Source of the DNA: Hydrogenophaga sp. | Lineage (GTDB): Bacteria; Pseudomonadota; Gammaproteobacteria; Burkholderiales; Burkholderiaceae_C | Direction: 5' to 3' | DNA length: 64,000 nucleotides | Assembly: GCF_011390835.1 (NCBI RefSeq) | Contig: NZ_JAABRQ010000021.1 | Coordinates: 1-64,000 of the forward strand | Part shown: positions 41,553 to 50,627 of the stretch, in pieces | How positions within the stretch are numbered: position 1 is the stretch's first letter | Layout of the letters: each line of letters begins with the position of its first letter | Translations under genes and position numbers: made by a program | The notes under the pieces: model-generated | What the model saw: the letters and a program-made list of their open reading frames with translations, nothing else | Database searches by the model: none | Told to the model about the DNA's origin: nothing

Positions 41553-42775
41553 GGCGCGTCGCCGCGCAGCGGCACAACCCGCGGCGCACTCGCCGGAAAC
41601 ATCCGGATCCAGACGGGAAAGCGGCGCATGACGTGGAACAGGGCGAAACTGCGCAGCGCGATCCAGGCCGAGCGGAGCGGCCCCGGCGTTGGCACTTGCA
41701 CGCGCTCACAGCGTTGCTGCATCAGATGTTCGAGCCGATCGCGCAACTGCCCGGCAAAGACTGGGTCGCGTACGACGACGTTGGCCTCGAGGTTCAACCC
41801 CAGGCTGGTCGGGTCGAGGTTGCTCGAGCCGACGGTCGCCCAGTGGTCGTCGATCACCGCCACCTTGGCGTGCAACGGCCGCTCGCCGTACTCGTACACG
41901 CGCACGCCGGCACGCAGCAGGTAACCGTACAGCAGTTCCGACGCACTGCGCACCCAGGGCAGATCAGGTCGGCCCTGCAGGATGAGGTCGACCTGCACAC
42001 CGCGCCGCGCCGCATAGCGCAGATCGCGCAGCAGCCGGTGGCCGGGAAAGAAGTAGGCGTTGGCGATCAGCACGCGCTGGCGAGCACCGCGGATGGCCAC
42101 GCGGTAGTGGCGCTCGATGTCGGTGCGGTTGCCCTGGTTGTCGCGCGTGACGAAGGCGGCCAACGGGCCGCTGGCGGCGTCGGCCCGAGGGACACCGGCG
42201 GCGCCAGCGCCAGCGCCAGCACGGCCTGCACGCCAGCGCCTCAGCCACAGGAACCGGGGCGGTTGCGGCGCTTCCACACTGGCGCGGCAGAAGGCGCGGA
42301 TCTGCCCGACCAGCGGCCCCTGGACCTCGACCGCATAGTCCTGCTTGCCCAGCGGCCCGGACCCGGCCAGCTGATCGACCGAGAAGTTGATACCCCCGAC
42401 AAAGGCCAAGCGGCCGTCCACGACCACCAGCTTGCGGTGCATGCGGCGCAGCAGATTGACGCGGGTACCGAACAGGCGCTGGGCGGGCTCGTAGCTGCGC
42501 AACCGCACACCGGCTTCGAGCAGTGGCTCCGTGAACGACGGCGGCAAGTCGGGCGAGCCCCAGCCGTCGACCATCACGTGCACGGTGGCGCCACGCCCGG
42601 CGGCGCTCAGCAGGGCTTGCTGCAAAGCGCGACCGACCTCGTCGTCGAACAGGATGAAGGTCTCCAACAGCACCTCTGTCTCAGCCGCGGCGATGGCCTC
42701 AAAAACGCGTGGATAGTAGGCCTCACCGTTTTCGAGCAGTGCAATGCGGTTGTCGGGCAGCCAGTGCGAGTTCAC
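41549..42775 (-). CDS. clsB: Cardiolipin synthase B-type phospholipase D family protein (GTG start)
   Basis: Two HKD motifs: MHRKLVVVDGRLAFVGGINFS and LHAKVAVIDDHWATVGSSNLDPTSL; GTGA overlap with the upstream gene. Confidence 0.9.
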   Translation of the reverse strand: MNSHWLPDNRIALLENGEAYYPRVFEAIAAAETEVLLETFILFDDEVGRALQQALLSAAGRGATVHVMVDGWGSPDLPPSFTEPLLEAGVRLRSYEPAQRLFGTRVNLLRRMHRKLVVVDGRLAFVGGINFSVDQLAGSGPLGKQDYAVEVQGPLVGQIRAFCRASVEAPQPPRFLWLRRWRAGRAGAGAGAAGVPRADAASGPLAAFVTRDNQGNRTDIERHYRVAIRGARQRVLIANAYFFPGHRLLRDLRYAARRGVQVDLILQGRPDLPWVRSASELLYGYLLRAGVRVYEYGERPLHAKVAVIDDHWATVGSSNLDPTSLGLNLEANVVVRDPVFAGQLRDRLEHLMQQRCERVQVPTPGPLRSAWIALRSFALFHVMRRFPVWIRMFPASAPRVVPLRGDAP

Positions 42776-43545
42776 GGCAACTCCGGCAGATCGATTTCGG
42801 CCGCCAGCGGCGCGTGGTCGGACAGGCGCGCCCAGGGCTGGCGGGGCAGTCTCAGCGGCCGGTGCGCGGCGGTGCCGCGCACGTAGATACGGTCGAGCGG
42901 CAGCAGAGGCATGCGAGCCGGGAAGCTGCGCGCATGGCGCCCGTGCGCCTGACGGAAGACTTCGATCAGACCGCACGGTGCCAGCAGCGAGTCAGCGCGC
43001 GCGCGCCAGTCGTTGAAGTCGCCGGCAACGACCAGTGTCGCGTCGGCGGGCACGCTGTGGCGGATGACCTCGCACAACCGAGCCAGCTGGTGGCTCCGGT
43101 GCGCCTCGCTCAGCCCCAGGTGCACGCACATCACATGCAACTCCGGCTGGCGCGCCGGCCGGGCCAGCACACAGTGCAGCACCCCGCGCGGCTCGACGCC
43201 CGGCAACGACACATCGTGGTTGTAGCTGCGCAGCACCGGCAACCGGGACAACACGGCGTTGCCGTGGTCCTGCCCTTCCGCCACGGCATTGCGGCCGTAG
43301 GCCCGGTCGTGCCAGATCTCGTCAGCGAGAAACTCGTAGTGCGCGCCGATGTCGGCTGCGCCTGCGGGAACCGATCCGCCCCCGACCTCCTGCAGGAACA
43401 CCAGATCGCTGCCCTCCGCGCGCACCGCGTCGCGCAATTCGTGCAGGACGAATCGCCGGTTGAAGGCGTTGAAGCCCCTGTGGATGTTGAGGGTCAGCAC
43501 ACGCAAGGGCCTTGGCGATCGCTGTTCATGCATGGTGCTCAGCAT
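42772..43545 (-). CDS. Endonuclease/exonuclease/phosphatase family protein (YbhP-like)
   Basis: LRVLTLNIHRGFNAFNRRF, LVFLQEVGGG, LVVAGDFNDW, LSDHAPLAAEI. Confidence 0.88.
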   Translation of the reverse strand: MLSTMHEQRSPRPLRVLTLNIHRGFNAFNRRFVLHELRDAVRAEGSDLVFLQEVGGGSVPAGAADIGAHYEFLADEIWHDRAYGRNAVAEGQDHGNAVLSRLPVLRSYNHDVSLPGVEPRGVLHCVLARPARQPELHVMCVHLGLSEAHRSHQLARLCEVIRHSVPADATLVVAGDFNDWRARADSLLAPCGLIEVFRQAHGRHARSFPARMPLLPLDRIYVRGTAAHRPLRLPRQPWARLSDHAPLAAEIDLPELP

Positions 43546-43669
43546 GCCACATGGACAACCGCAGACCCGATGTCCGCCAGTCCCGCAAGCAACGGGTACG
43601 TCGCCCGCACCTCACGCACGCAACCGAATCCTGCAACCAATATCCAGTCTTGAGAATTTCCCAAGAGCC

Positions 43670-43980
43670 AATCTGCTTTCTTAGCACCGTCTTCAACACC
43701 TTGTCATAGTTGTTCTTCGGCAGCGCGTCCACGAACGCATAGCGCTTGGCCGCTTGAAGCGGGCGATATGGTCCAGGCAGAAGGCGTCCAGCGATCTCGA
43801 ATCCACCGTCTCTGAAGCCGCAGCATTCGCCTGCAGCACCACAAACGCCACCGCGATTTCGCCCCACTCAGGATCCGGCGCGCCGACCACAGCCAATTCG
43901 GCCACACAGGGGGCCGTGAGCAGCACCTCTTCCGCCTCGCGCGGGTCGATGTTGCCGCCGCTGATGATGATCGCCTTGCA
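43670..43980 (-). pseudogene. 3' remnant of an AMP-dependent acyl-CoA ligase with a 1-nt deletion
   Basis: CKAIIISGGNIDPREAEEVLLTAPCVAELAVVGAPDPEWGEIAVAFVVLQ...LDHIARFKRP, then a frame change to KRYAFVDALPKNNYDKVLKTVLRK. Confidence 0.88.
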
Positions 43981-44080
43981 GCGCTATGCAGAGACTGACG
44001 CTGTCAGTGGGAGTCATGCCACGAGGTACGCGCACCGCACAGGCCTTGGCGGCGCTGCCGAACCACCAATGGCAGCTGGC

Positions 44081-44656
44081 TCAGACCTGTTCGGCAACTG
44101 GCTCGAACGCAGCCGTTGGCGGGGTCAGCCCGGCGAGGTTGGTGAGGGTAGCGGCGGCGCGGCGCGGCACGATCCTGGCGGGTACACCCACCGCGACCGA
44201 GTTGGATGGCACATCGTGGGTGACCACCGAGTTGGCGCCAATGCACACGTTGTCGCCGATGGTGATGCGTCCCAGCAGCTTGGCGCCCGTGCCGATGTCC
44301 ACGTTGTCCCCGAAAACCGGGGCGCAGGGTTCGTCAACGCGGGCCAGACCCACCACCACGCCCGAACGGAGACGGCAGTTGTCACCAAATCGCGCGTAGC
44401 CACTGACCACGATGCCGCCAAAGTGGTCGATCACAAAGTTCTTCCCCACCTGGACTTCGCAGGGAAGTTCGATGCCCGTGATGACTTGAACGAATTTGTA
44501 CAACACCTTGTACAGCAACGAAAACGCCTTGCGCAGGAGGACTGGACGCACGCCATAGCGCCAGCGCCCCAGTCGATACACCAGCATGACCCAGAAACCT
44601 TGCACACCCCAATCGCGTCCATGGGCACGGTAATCAGCGCGAATGTGGTCAAACAT
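44081..44656 (-). CDS. Serine O-acetyltransferase-like hexapeptide acyltransferase
   Basis: DYRAHGRDWGVQGFWVMLVYRLGRWRY; left-handed beta-helix GDNVDIGTGAKLLGRITIGDNVCIGANSVVTHDVPSNSVAVGVPARIV. Confidence 0.85.
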   Translation of the reverse strand: MFDHIRADYRAHGRDWGVQGFWVMLVYRLGRWRYGVRPVLLRKAFSLLYKVLYKFVQVITGIELPCEVQVGKNFVIDHFGGIVVSGYARFGDNCRLRSGVVVGLARVDEPCAPVFGDNVDIGTGAKLLGRITIGDNVCIGANSVVTHDVPSNSVAVGVPARIVPRRAAATLTNLAGLTPPTAAFEPVAEQV

Positions 44657-44851
44657 GATGCATCTGCCGATCTACAGAGTGAAATTGATGCGAATCCACC
44701 ACAGGTTTCCGAAGTTGCCTGCGCCCCGAACCGAAAGTGAAGATGCCGTCTCTGGGTCCGACCGACCCTCTGCCGGCAAGAATGAAATGGCACGCTGAGC
44801 AGTGGGTCGCGCGGGCGATACCCACGCAATGTGCCCAAGACAACAGCCTGT

Positions 44852-44873
44852 CTCTGTGCGCTGGCGCACAGAG
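44852..44873. other. Perfect 9-bp hairpin CTCTGTGCG-CTGG-CGCACAGAG
   Basis: Lies in the intergenic region between the acyltransferase and the APH/AAA gene. Confidence 0.5.
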
Positions 44874-45052
44874 GAGGTGACGGAGGTGGGTATGAGGAGC
44901 CTCTGTGTGGACTGCCTGCGGCGATCTGCTGCCCGGCTGCGGCACCACCAAGACCACCACGATGCCGCCCCACTCCGCCCATACAGGCACCGAACCGACG
45001 GCGCCACAGCGCGTCAGGCTGCCAAAGGGTCTGCTGTCTTACATTGCTTGGC

Positions 45053-46618
45053 ATGACCACCGCGCTGCCGCCCCTGATCACCGCTTTGCTGGCGCCGGCG
45101 CGCTATGCGCACCCGGTGGACCGGGTGGAGCTGGTGGAGACGCACGGCGCCTGGGTGCTGCTGGCGGGCGAATTCGCCTACAAGATCAAGAAGCCAGTGC
45201 GGTTTGACTTCATGGATTTCGGCACCCTGGCGCTGCGCCGTCGCGCCTGCGAGGCCGAGATCCGGGTGAACCGGCGTTTCCAGTCGCCCGACCAGCCCGC
45301 CACCCACCTGTACCTGGGCGTGCTGCCCATCGTGGGCACGCCCGACCAGCCGCGCTGGGGCGACCTGGGCGACGCCGACGATGGCCGCGCCATCGAGTTC
45401 GCGGTGCAGATGCGCCGATTTGACGAAGCGGCCCGCCTGGACCACCTGTGCCAGCGCGGCGCGCTCACGCCAGGGCACATCACCACGCTGGCTCGGCGCA
45501 TGGCGGCGTTTCAGGCTGGCGCCGCCGCAGCCGACGCCGACAGCCGATGGGGCCATGCCGCAGCCGCCATGCGCTGGCCACGTGACAATTTCAGCACGCT
45601 GCGCACCGCGCTCCCTGACCCGACCGACGCCACCCTGCTGCAAGCACTGAGCGCCTGGACCGAGCAGCGCTTCAGCGCCATCGAGCCGCTGCTCTCGCGC
45701 CGGCGCCAGAAGGGCCGGGTTCGCGAAGGCCATGGCGATCTGCACCTGGCCAACACGGTGCTGATCAACGACGCGGTGCTGCCCTTTGACGCCATCGAGT
45801 TCAACGACGAGCTGCGCTGGATCGATGTAGCCAACGACATGGCCTTTGCGTGGATGGATTTGTTGAATCACGGCCAGCCCGGCCTGGCGAACCAGCTGCT
45901 GAGCGACTGGCTCGATGCCAGCGGCGATGTGTCGGCACCCACGGTGTGGACCTTTTTTGCCTGCTACCGCGCCGGCGTACGGGCCAAGGTGACCGCGATC
46001 CGCCTGGGGCAGCAGGGCGGCGCAGGCGCTTCGACCGAAGCCGACGCCAGCCTCGCCGAGGCGCGCCGCTACCTGACGCTGATGCGAGACATGGCCCACC
46101 CACCCGCGCCGCAACTCGTTATCACCCACGGCCTCTCGGGCAGCGGCAAAACCTGGGCTTCCAGCCGCTGGCTGCAGGCCGAGCCCAGTGGTCGCGTGAT
46201 CCGCCTGCGCTCGGACGTGGAGCGCAAACGCCTGCATGGCCTGAGCGCGCTGGCCAGCAGCGGTTCTGGCCTGAACGCCGGCCTCTACAGCGCCCAGGCC
46301 CATGGCGATACCTACGCTTCGCTGCTCTCGCGCACCCGCATGCTGCTGGGTGAAGGCTGGACGGTGCTGGTCGATGCGGCCTTTCTGCGCCACGCCGAGC
46401 GCCAGACCTTCGCCGCGCTGGCGCAGGCAGGCGGTTACCCTTTTCACATACTGGCACCCGAGGCCTCGGTAGCCGAGTTGCGCGAGCGCATCGCGGCGCG
46501 CCAGGCGAGTGGCGGAGATGCTTCAGAGGCCACGCTGGCCGTTCTGGAGCAGCAACTGGGCTGGGTGGAACCGCTGAACGAGGCCGAGCGCGCGCAACGC
46601 TGGCCCACGCCAAACTGA
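45053..46618 (+). CDS. Bifunctional aminoglycoside-phosphotransferase-like / AAA ATP-binding kinase protein
   Basis: EFAYKIKKPVRFDFMDFGTLALRRRACEAEIRVNRR, EGHGDLHLANTVL, ITHGLSGSGKTWAS. Confidence 0.85.
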   Translation: MTTALPPLITALLAPARYAHPVDRVELVETHGAWVLLAGEFAYKIKKPVRFDFMDFGTLALRRRACEAEIRVNRRFQSPDQPATHLYLGVLPIVGTPDQPRWGDLGDADDGRAIEFAVQMRRFDEAARLDHLCQRGALTPGHITTLARRMAAFQAGAAAADADSRWGHAAAAMRWPRDNFSTLRTALPDPTDATLLQALSAWTEQRFSAIEPLLSRRRQKGRVREGHGDLHLANTVLINDAVLPFDAIEFNDELRWIDVANDMAFAWMDLLNHGQPGLANQLLSDWLDASGDVSAPTVWTFFACYRAGVRAKVTAIRLGQQGGAGASTEADASLAEARRYLTLMRDMAHPPAPQLVITHGLSGSGKTWASSRWLQAEPSGRVIRLRSDVERKRLHGLSALASSGSGLNAGLYSAQAHGDTYASLLSRTRMLLGEGWTVLVDAAFLRHAERQTFAALAQAGGYPFHILAPEASVAELRERIAARQASGGDASEATLAVLEQQLGWVEPLNEAERAQRWPTPN

Positions 46619-46733
46619 CAGCGGCGAGAAGAAATTTCAATCAGCTTCGGTGGGGTTTCACAAGCCAGCGGCGCCGGCTCTCGCTACCATGGCCGCAGAT
46701 CAACACATTCCAACACCCCGGAGACAAGCCACC

Positions 46734-47885
46734 ATGCCCGTGATCACCACCGTTGAAGACCTCCGCGTCCTGGCGAAAAAGCGCGTGCCGCGCATGTTTT
46801 ACGACTACGCCGATTCCGGCTCCTGGACCGAGGGCACTTACCGCGCCAACAGCGAAGATTTCCAGCGCATCAAGCTGCGCCAGCGCGTGGCGGTCAACAT
46901 GGAAAACCGCAGCACCGCCACGAAGATGGTGGGGCAAGACGTGAAGATGCCGGTGTGCATCGCGCCGGTCGGTCTGACCGGCATGCAAAGCGCCGATGGC
47001 GAGATCAAGGCGGCGAAAGCGGCCGAGCAGTTCGGCATTCCGTTCACCCTATCGACCATGAGCATCTGCTCGATCGAGGACGTGGCCGAGCACACGACCG
47101 CACCCTTCTGGTTCCAGCTCTACATGATGCGCGACCGCGAAGCCATGGCGCGCATGATCGAGCGCTGCAAGGTCGCCAAGTGCAGCGCGCTGGTGCTCAC
47201 GCTGGATCTGCAGGTGATCGGTCAGCGCCACAAGGATCTGAAGAACAAGATGCGCGCCTCGGTGATCCCGAGCCTGGGCAACATCGTCAACATCGCCAGT
47301 AAGCCGCGCTGGGTGATGGGCATGATGGGTACTCGCCGTCACACCTTCCGCAACCTCGTCGGCCACGTCAAAGGCGTGAGCGACATGGCCTCGCTCGCCT
47401 CCTGGACCAACGAGCAGTTCGACCCGCGCCTGTCGTGGGAAGACGTGGCCTGGGTCAAGCAGCAGTGGGGCGGCAAGTTCATCCTCAAGGGCATCATGGA
47501 TGTGGAAGACGCGAAATTGGCCGTGGCCAGCGGCGCCGACGCCATCGTGGTCAGCAACCACGGCGGCCGCCAGCTCGACGGCGCGCCCAGCAGCATCGAT
47601 GCGCTGCCGGCCATCGTGGCCGCGGTGGGCGACCAGATCGAGGTCTGGATGGACGGCGGCATCCGCAGCGGGCAAGATGTGCTCAAGGCCTGGGCCCTGG
47701 GCGCTCGCGGTACCATGATCGGCCGCGCCATGGTCTACGGCCTTGGCGCCATGGGCGAACAAGGCGTGTTGAAAGCGCTGGAAATCATCCACAAGGAGCT
47801 GGACGTGACCATGGCGTTTTGCGGCCACACAGATATCCGCACGGTCGACAAAGGCATACTGCTGCCCGGCACCTACCCGACCTGA
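46734..47885 (+). CDS. lldD: FMN-dependent alpha-hydroxy acid dehydrogenase (L-lactate dehydrogenase family)
   Basis: RVPRMFYDYADSGSWTEGTYRANSEDF, LKGIMDVEDAKLAVASGADAIVVSNHGGRQLDGAPSSIDALP. Confidence 0.92.
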   Translation: MPVITTVEDLRVLAKKRVPRMFYDYADSGSWTEGTYRANSEDFQRIKLRQRVAVNMENRSTATKMVGQDVKMPVCIAPVGLTGMQSADGEIKAAKAAEQFGIPFTLSTMSICSIEDVAEHTTAPFWFQLYMMRDREAMARMIERCKVAKCSALVLTLDLQVIGQRHKDLKNKMRASVIPSLGNIVNIASKPRWVMGMMGTRRHTFRNLVGHVKGVSDMASLASWTNEQFDPRLSWEDVAWVKQQWGGKFILKGIMDVEDAKLAVASGADAIVVSNHGGRQLDGAPSSIDALPAIVAAVGDQIEVWMDGGIRSGQDVLKAWALGARGTMIGRAMVYGLGAMGEQGVLKALEIIHKELDVTMAFCGHTDIRTVDKGILLPGTYPT

Positions 47886-48436
47886 TGGACACCGTGCACC
47901 GCATGAACGAGCCTTCGACCTCTTCCGACCCTACGCCCGCCTCTGGGTTTCGCAGCGTCAGCACCTGGTGGCGTGCACTCGCCATACTGCTGCTGCTGGT
48001 GCTGCTGATCGGCTGGGCGGCAAGCGCCAGCATGTTCGAGCAGCTCAAGGCCCAGATCAGCCACCTGCAAAGCCGACTGGTCGAGGTGCCGCAGGTGCGC
48101 CAGATCGCGGTGCTGCAAGACGATGACCAGCTGCCGGCCATGCTAGTCACCTACGATCCCAAGCGGGGCGCGCTGCTGCTGCAGCGGCTCAACGAAGTGC
48201 GTGAAGGTCGCGAAGACAGCATGCAGCTTTGGGCCCTGGTCGGCGGCGCGCCACCACGCTCGCTGGGCGTGATCACCAGCAAGTACCAGACCCTGGAACT
48301 GCCGGTGAGCGAAGCGGCGCTCGAGAACGTCAGCCAGCTCGCGATCAGCGCCGAAAACAAAGGTGGTGTGGCCGCCGGCGCCAGCCCTAGCCTGCCCTAT
48401 TTGTTCAAGGGCTGGTGGGTGAAGAAGACGATTTGA
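47885..48436 (+). CDS. Anti-sigma-K factor RskA C-terminal domain-like protein
   Basis: Single TM, then DDDQLPAMLVTYDPKRGALLLQRL...EDSMQLWALVGGAPPRSLGVI (RskA-like). Confidence 0.7.
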   Translation: MDTVHRMNEPSTSSDPTPASGFRSVSTWWRALAILLLLVLLIGWAASASMFEQLKAQISHLQSRLVEVPQVRQIAVLQDDDQLPAMLVTYDPKRGALLLQRLNEVREGREDSMQLWALVGGAPPRSLGVITSKYQTLELPVSEAALENVSQLAISAENKGGVAAGASPSLPYLFKGWWVKKTI

Positions 48437-48448
48437 GCCGCAGGGCTC

Positions 48449-49174
48449 TCAGCGCAGCTCGTACTCGAAGGTGCTCACCACCCGCAGGCGCTTGCCGCGC
48501 GAGCTGCCGTCGTCGTAGTCGTTGCCGTCGTCACCGGTGATGCGGATCACGCCCTGGTTGGCGTTTTTCAGCGGGCCGAGCTGGGCACCAGCCTCGGCGG
48601 CGAATTTTTGTGCTTGCTCGCGCGCGTTGCGTGTGGCTTCGGCCAGCAACGGTGCCTTCACATCGTTGAAGCCGCGCAGCTGAAAACGCGGGCCGCTGCG
48701 CGCGCCATTGTTTTCGCCACCAAGCTGCACGCCTTCCTGGATCAGCGGGTCCACCGCCAGCGCGGCCTTCTCCACCTCGGCCACACGGGCTGACTTCACC
48801 AGCACCTGGCCAGTGCCATTGAAGCGAAACGGCACATTGCCCTGGGCGTATTCGCGCGCCAGCAGGTCTTGCACCTGCAGCGGGCGTGTCTCCAGCTCTT
48901 CGTCGGTGAAGCCGCGTGCCTTCAAGAACGCCAGCACCTTCTCGCGGTCGGCGGCCAGCGCTTGCTGAACGCCGCTGAACTCAGCGCCGGCACGGCGAAA
49001 GCTCAGCGTCCAGATAGCGAAGTCGCTCTCCACGTCCTTCTCGGCCAGGCCTTTGACGGTGACGGAGCGGTCAGCCATGCGAAAGCGCTCCAGCCCCTGG
49101 CTGACGGCAAAGCCGGCGATGGCGATACCGGCGGCGACCAGCAAGGCGGTGAGAAAACGGGCGATGTGGTTCAT
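48449..49174 (-). CDS. SIMPL (DUF541) domain protein
   Basis: RSVTVKGLAEKDVESDFAIWTLSFRRAG; ARNAREQAQKFAAEAGAQLGPLKNANQGVI. Confidence 0.88.
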   Translation of the reverse strand: MNHIARFLTALLVAAGIAIAGFAVSQGLERFRMADRSVTVKGLAEKDVESDFAIWTLSFRRAGAEFSGVQQALAADREKVLAFLKARGFTDEELETRPLQVQDLLAREYAQGNVPFRFNGTGQVLVKSARVAEVEKAALAVDPLIQEGVQLGGENNGARSGPRFQLRGFNDVKAPLLAEATRNAREQAQKFAAEAGAQLGPLKNANQGVIRITGDDGNDYDDGSSRGKRLRVVSTFEYELR

Positions 49175-49322
49175 GGTGTGGGGCTCCCGGTCTGGGCGGC
49201 GCTGCGGGAGCGAGCGCCGCTCTATTGAATGAGTTTAGCCCTCGGCATTGACGCTAGGGTGCCAAGCTGTGAACCGATGGCGTGCAACCGCCTGACGCTC
49301 GCCCGGACGCTATGCTTGTCCC

Positions 49323-50627
49323 GTGAATACCGATCCCCCGATCAAAGCCGACCTGCCCCGGCGCATTGCGCACCTGGACATGGACGCGTTTTTTGCGTCG
49401 GTCGAGCTGCTGCGCTACCCGCAGCTCAAGGGTCTGCCGGTGGTAATCGGCGGCGGGCGGCGGCACGCCGACGACCTGCTGGCGCAGTTGCGCAACACCT
49501 ACCCGGAGCGCGACTGGAGCGAGACCACGCTGGACCGTATTCCGGTCGACTTCTTTCCGCGCTTGGCCGGCTACACCGGGCGCGGCGTGGCCACCACCGC
49601 CACCTACGCGGCGCGGCAGTTTGGCGTGGGCTCGGCCATGGGTCTGATGAATGCGGCCAAGCTCTGCCCCCAGGCCATCCTGCTACCGGTCGACTTTGAC
49701 GAGGTGCGACGCATCTCGCGCCTGTTCAAAAGCACCATCATCGAAATCGCGCCCGTCATGGAAGACCGCGGCATCGACGAGGTGTACATCGACTTCACCG
49801 AGGTACCCGGCGGGCAGCGCGAACACGGCCGCGCGCTGGCGCGGCTGATCCAGCGAAGCATCCATCAGGCCACCGGCATCACCTGCTCCATCGGCGTGGC
49901 GCCGAACAAGCTCATCGCCAAGATGGCCAGCGAGTTCAACAAGCCCAACGGCATCAGCATCGTGATGCCCGACGACTTGCAGACCCTGATCTGGCCACTG
50001 CCCTGCCGCAAGATCAATGGCGTGGGCCCCAAGGCCGACGCCCGCCTGCAAAGCCACGGCATCCACACCATTGGCGAGCTCGCTGAGCGCGAGCGCAGCT
50101 GGCTGATCGAGCATTTCGGCAAGAGCTACGGCGCCTGGCTGCATGAGGTGAGCTGGGGTCGCGACGAGCGCCCGGTGGTGACCGAGAGTGAGCCGGTCAG
50201 CATGAGCCGCGAAACCACCTTCGAGCGCGACCTGCACGCGGTGCGCGACCGCACCGAGCTCGGCGCCATCTTCACCCGCCTGTGTGAGCAGGTGGCGGCC
50301 GACCTGCAGCGCAAAGGCTACGCCGGCAAGACCATCGGAATCAAGCTTCGCTACGACAACTTCCAGAGCGTGACGCGCGACGTGACCCTGACCGGCGCCA
50401 CCGATGACGCCATCACCATCCGCCGCCACGCCGGCCTGTGTTTGAAGCGCGTGGATCTCACACGGCGCATCCGCCTGCTGGGCGTACGCGTAGGCAAGCT
50501 GGTAAAGCCCGGGACAGAGGGTGTCTCGACGGCGGGCTACAGTGAAACTCAATCTTCCAACTCCCGAACCGTCCAGGAAACATCTCAAGATGACCTCACC
50601 AACCTGCTTTTCCCTGAGCTCGACTGA
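49323..50627 (+). CDS. dinB: DNA polymerase IV (Y-family; GTG start)
   Basis: IAHLDMDAFFASVELLRYP, YIDFTEV, SIGVAPNKLIAKMASEFNKPNG. Confidence 0.93.
   Translation: MNTDPPIKADLPRRIAHLDMDAFFASVELLRYPQLKGLPVVIGGGRRHADDLLAQLRNTYPERDWSETTLDRIPVDFFPRLAGYTGRGVATTATYAARQFGVGSAMGLMNAAKLCPQAILLPVDFDEVRRISRLFKSTIIEIAPVMEDRGIDEVYIDFTEVPGGQREHGRALARLIQRSIHQATGITCSIGVAPNKLIAKMASEFNKPNGISIVMPDDLQTLIWPLPCRKINGVGPKADARLQSHGIHTIGELAERERSWLIEHFGKSYGAWLHEVSWGRDERPVVTESEPVSMSRETTFERDLHAVRDRTELGAIFTRLCEQVAADLQRKGYAGKTIGIKLRYDNFQSVTRDVTLTGATDDAITIRRHAGLCLKRVDLTRRIRLLGVRVGKLVKPGTEGVSTAGYSETQSSNSRTVQETSQDDLTNLLFPELD

Noticed and set aside
45014-46447. 477-aa minus-strand ORF opposite the APH/AAA gene
   Set aside because: No recognisable domain; the sense strand carries convincing motifs
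45053-46618. APH/AAA fusion as a novel architecture
   Set aside because: To my knowledge this two-domain arrangement is a known widespread protein family, so not reported as novel
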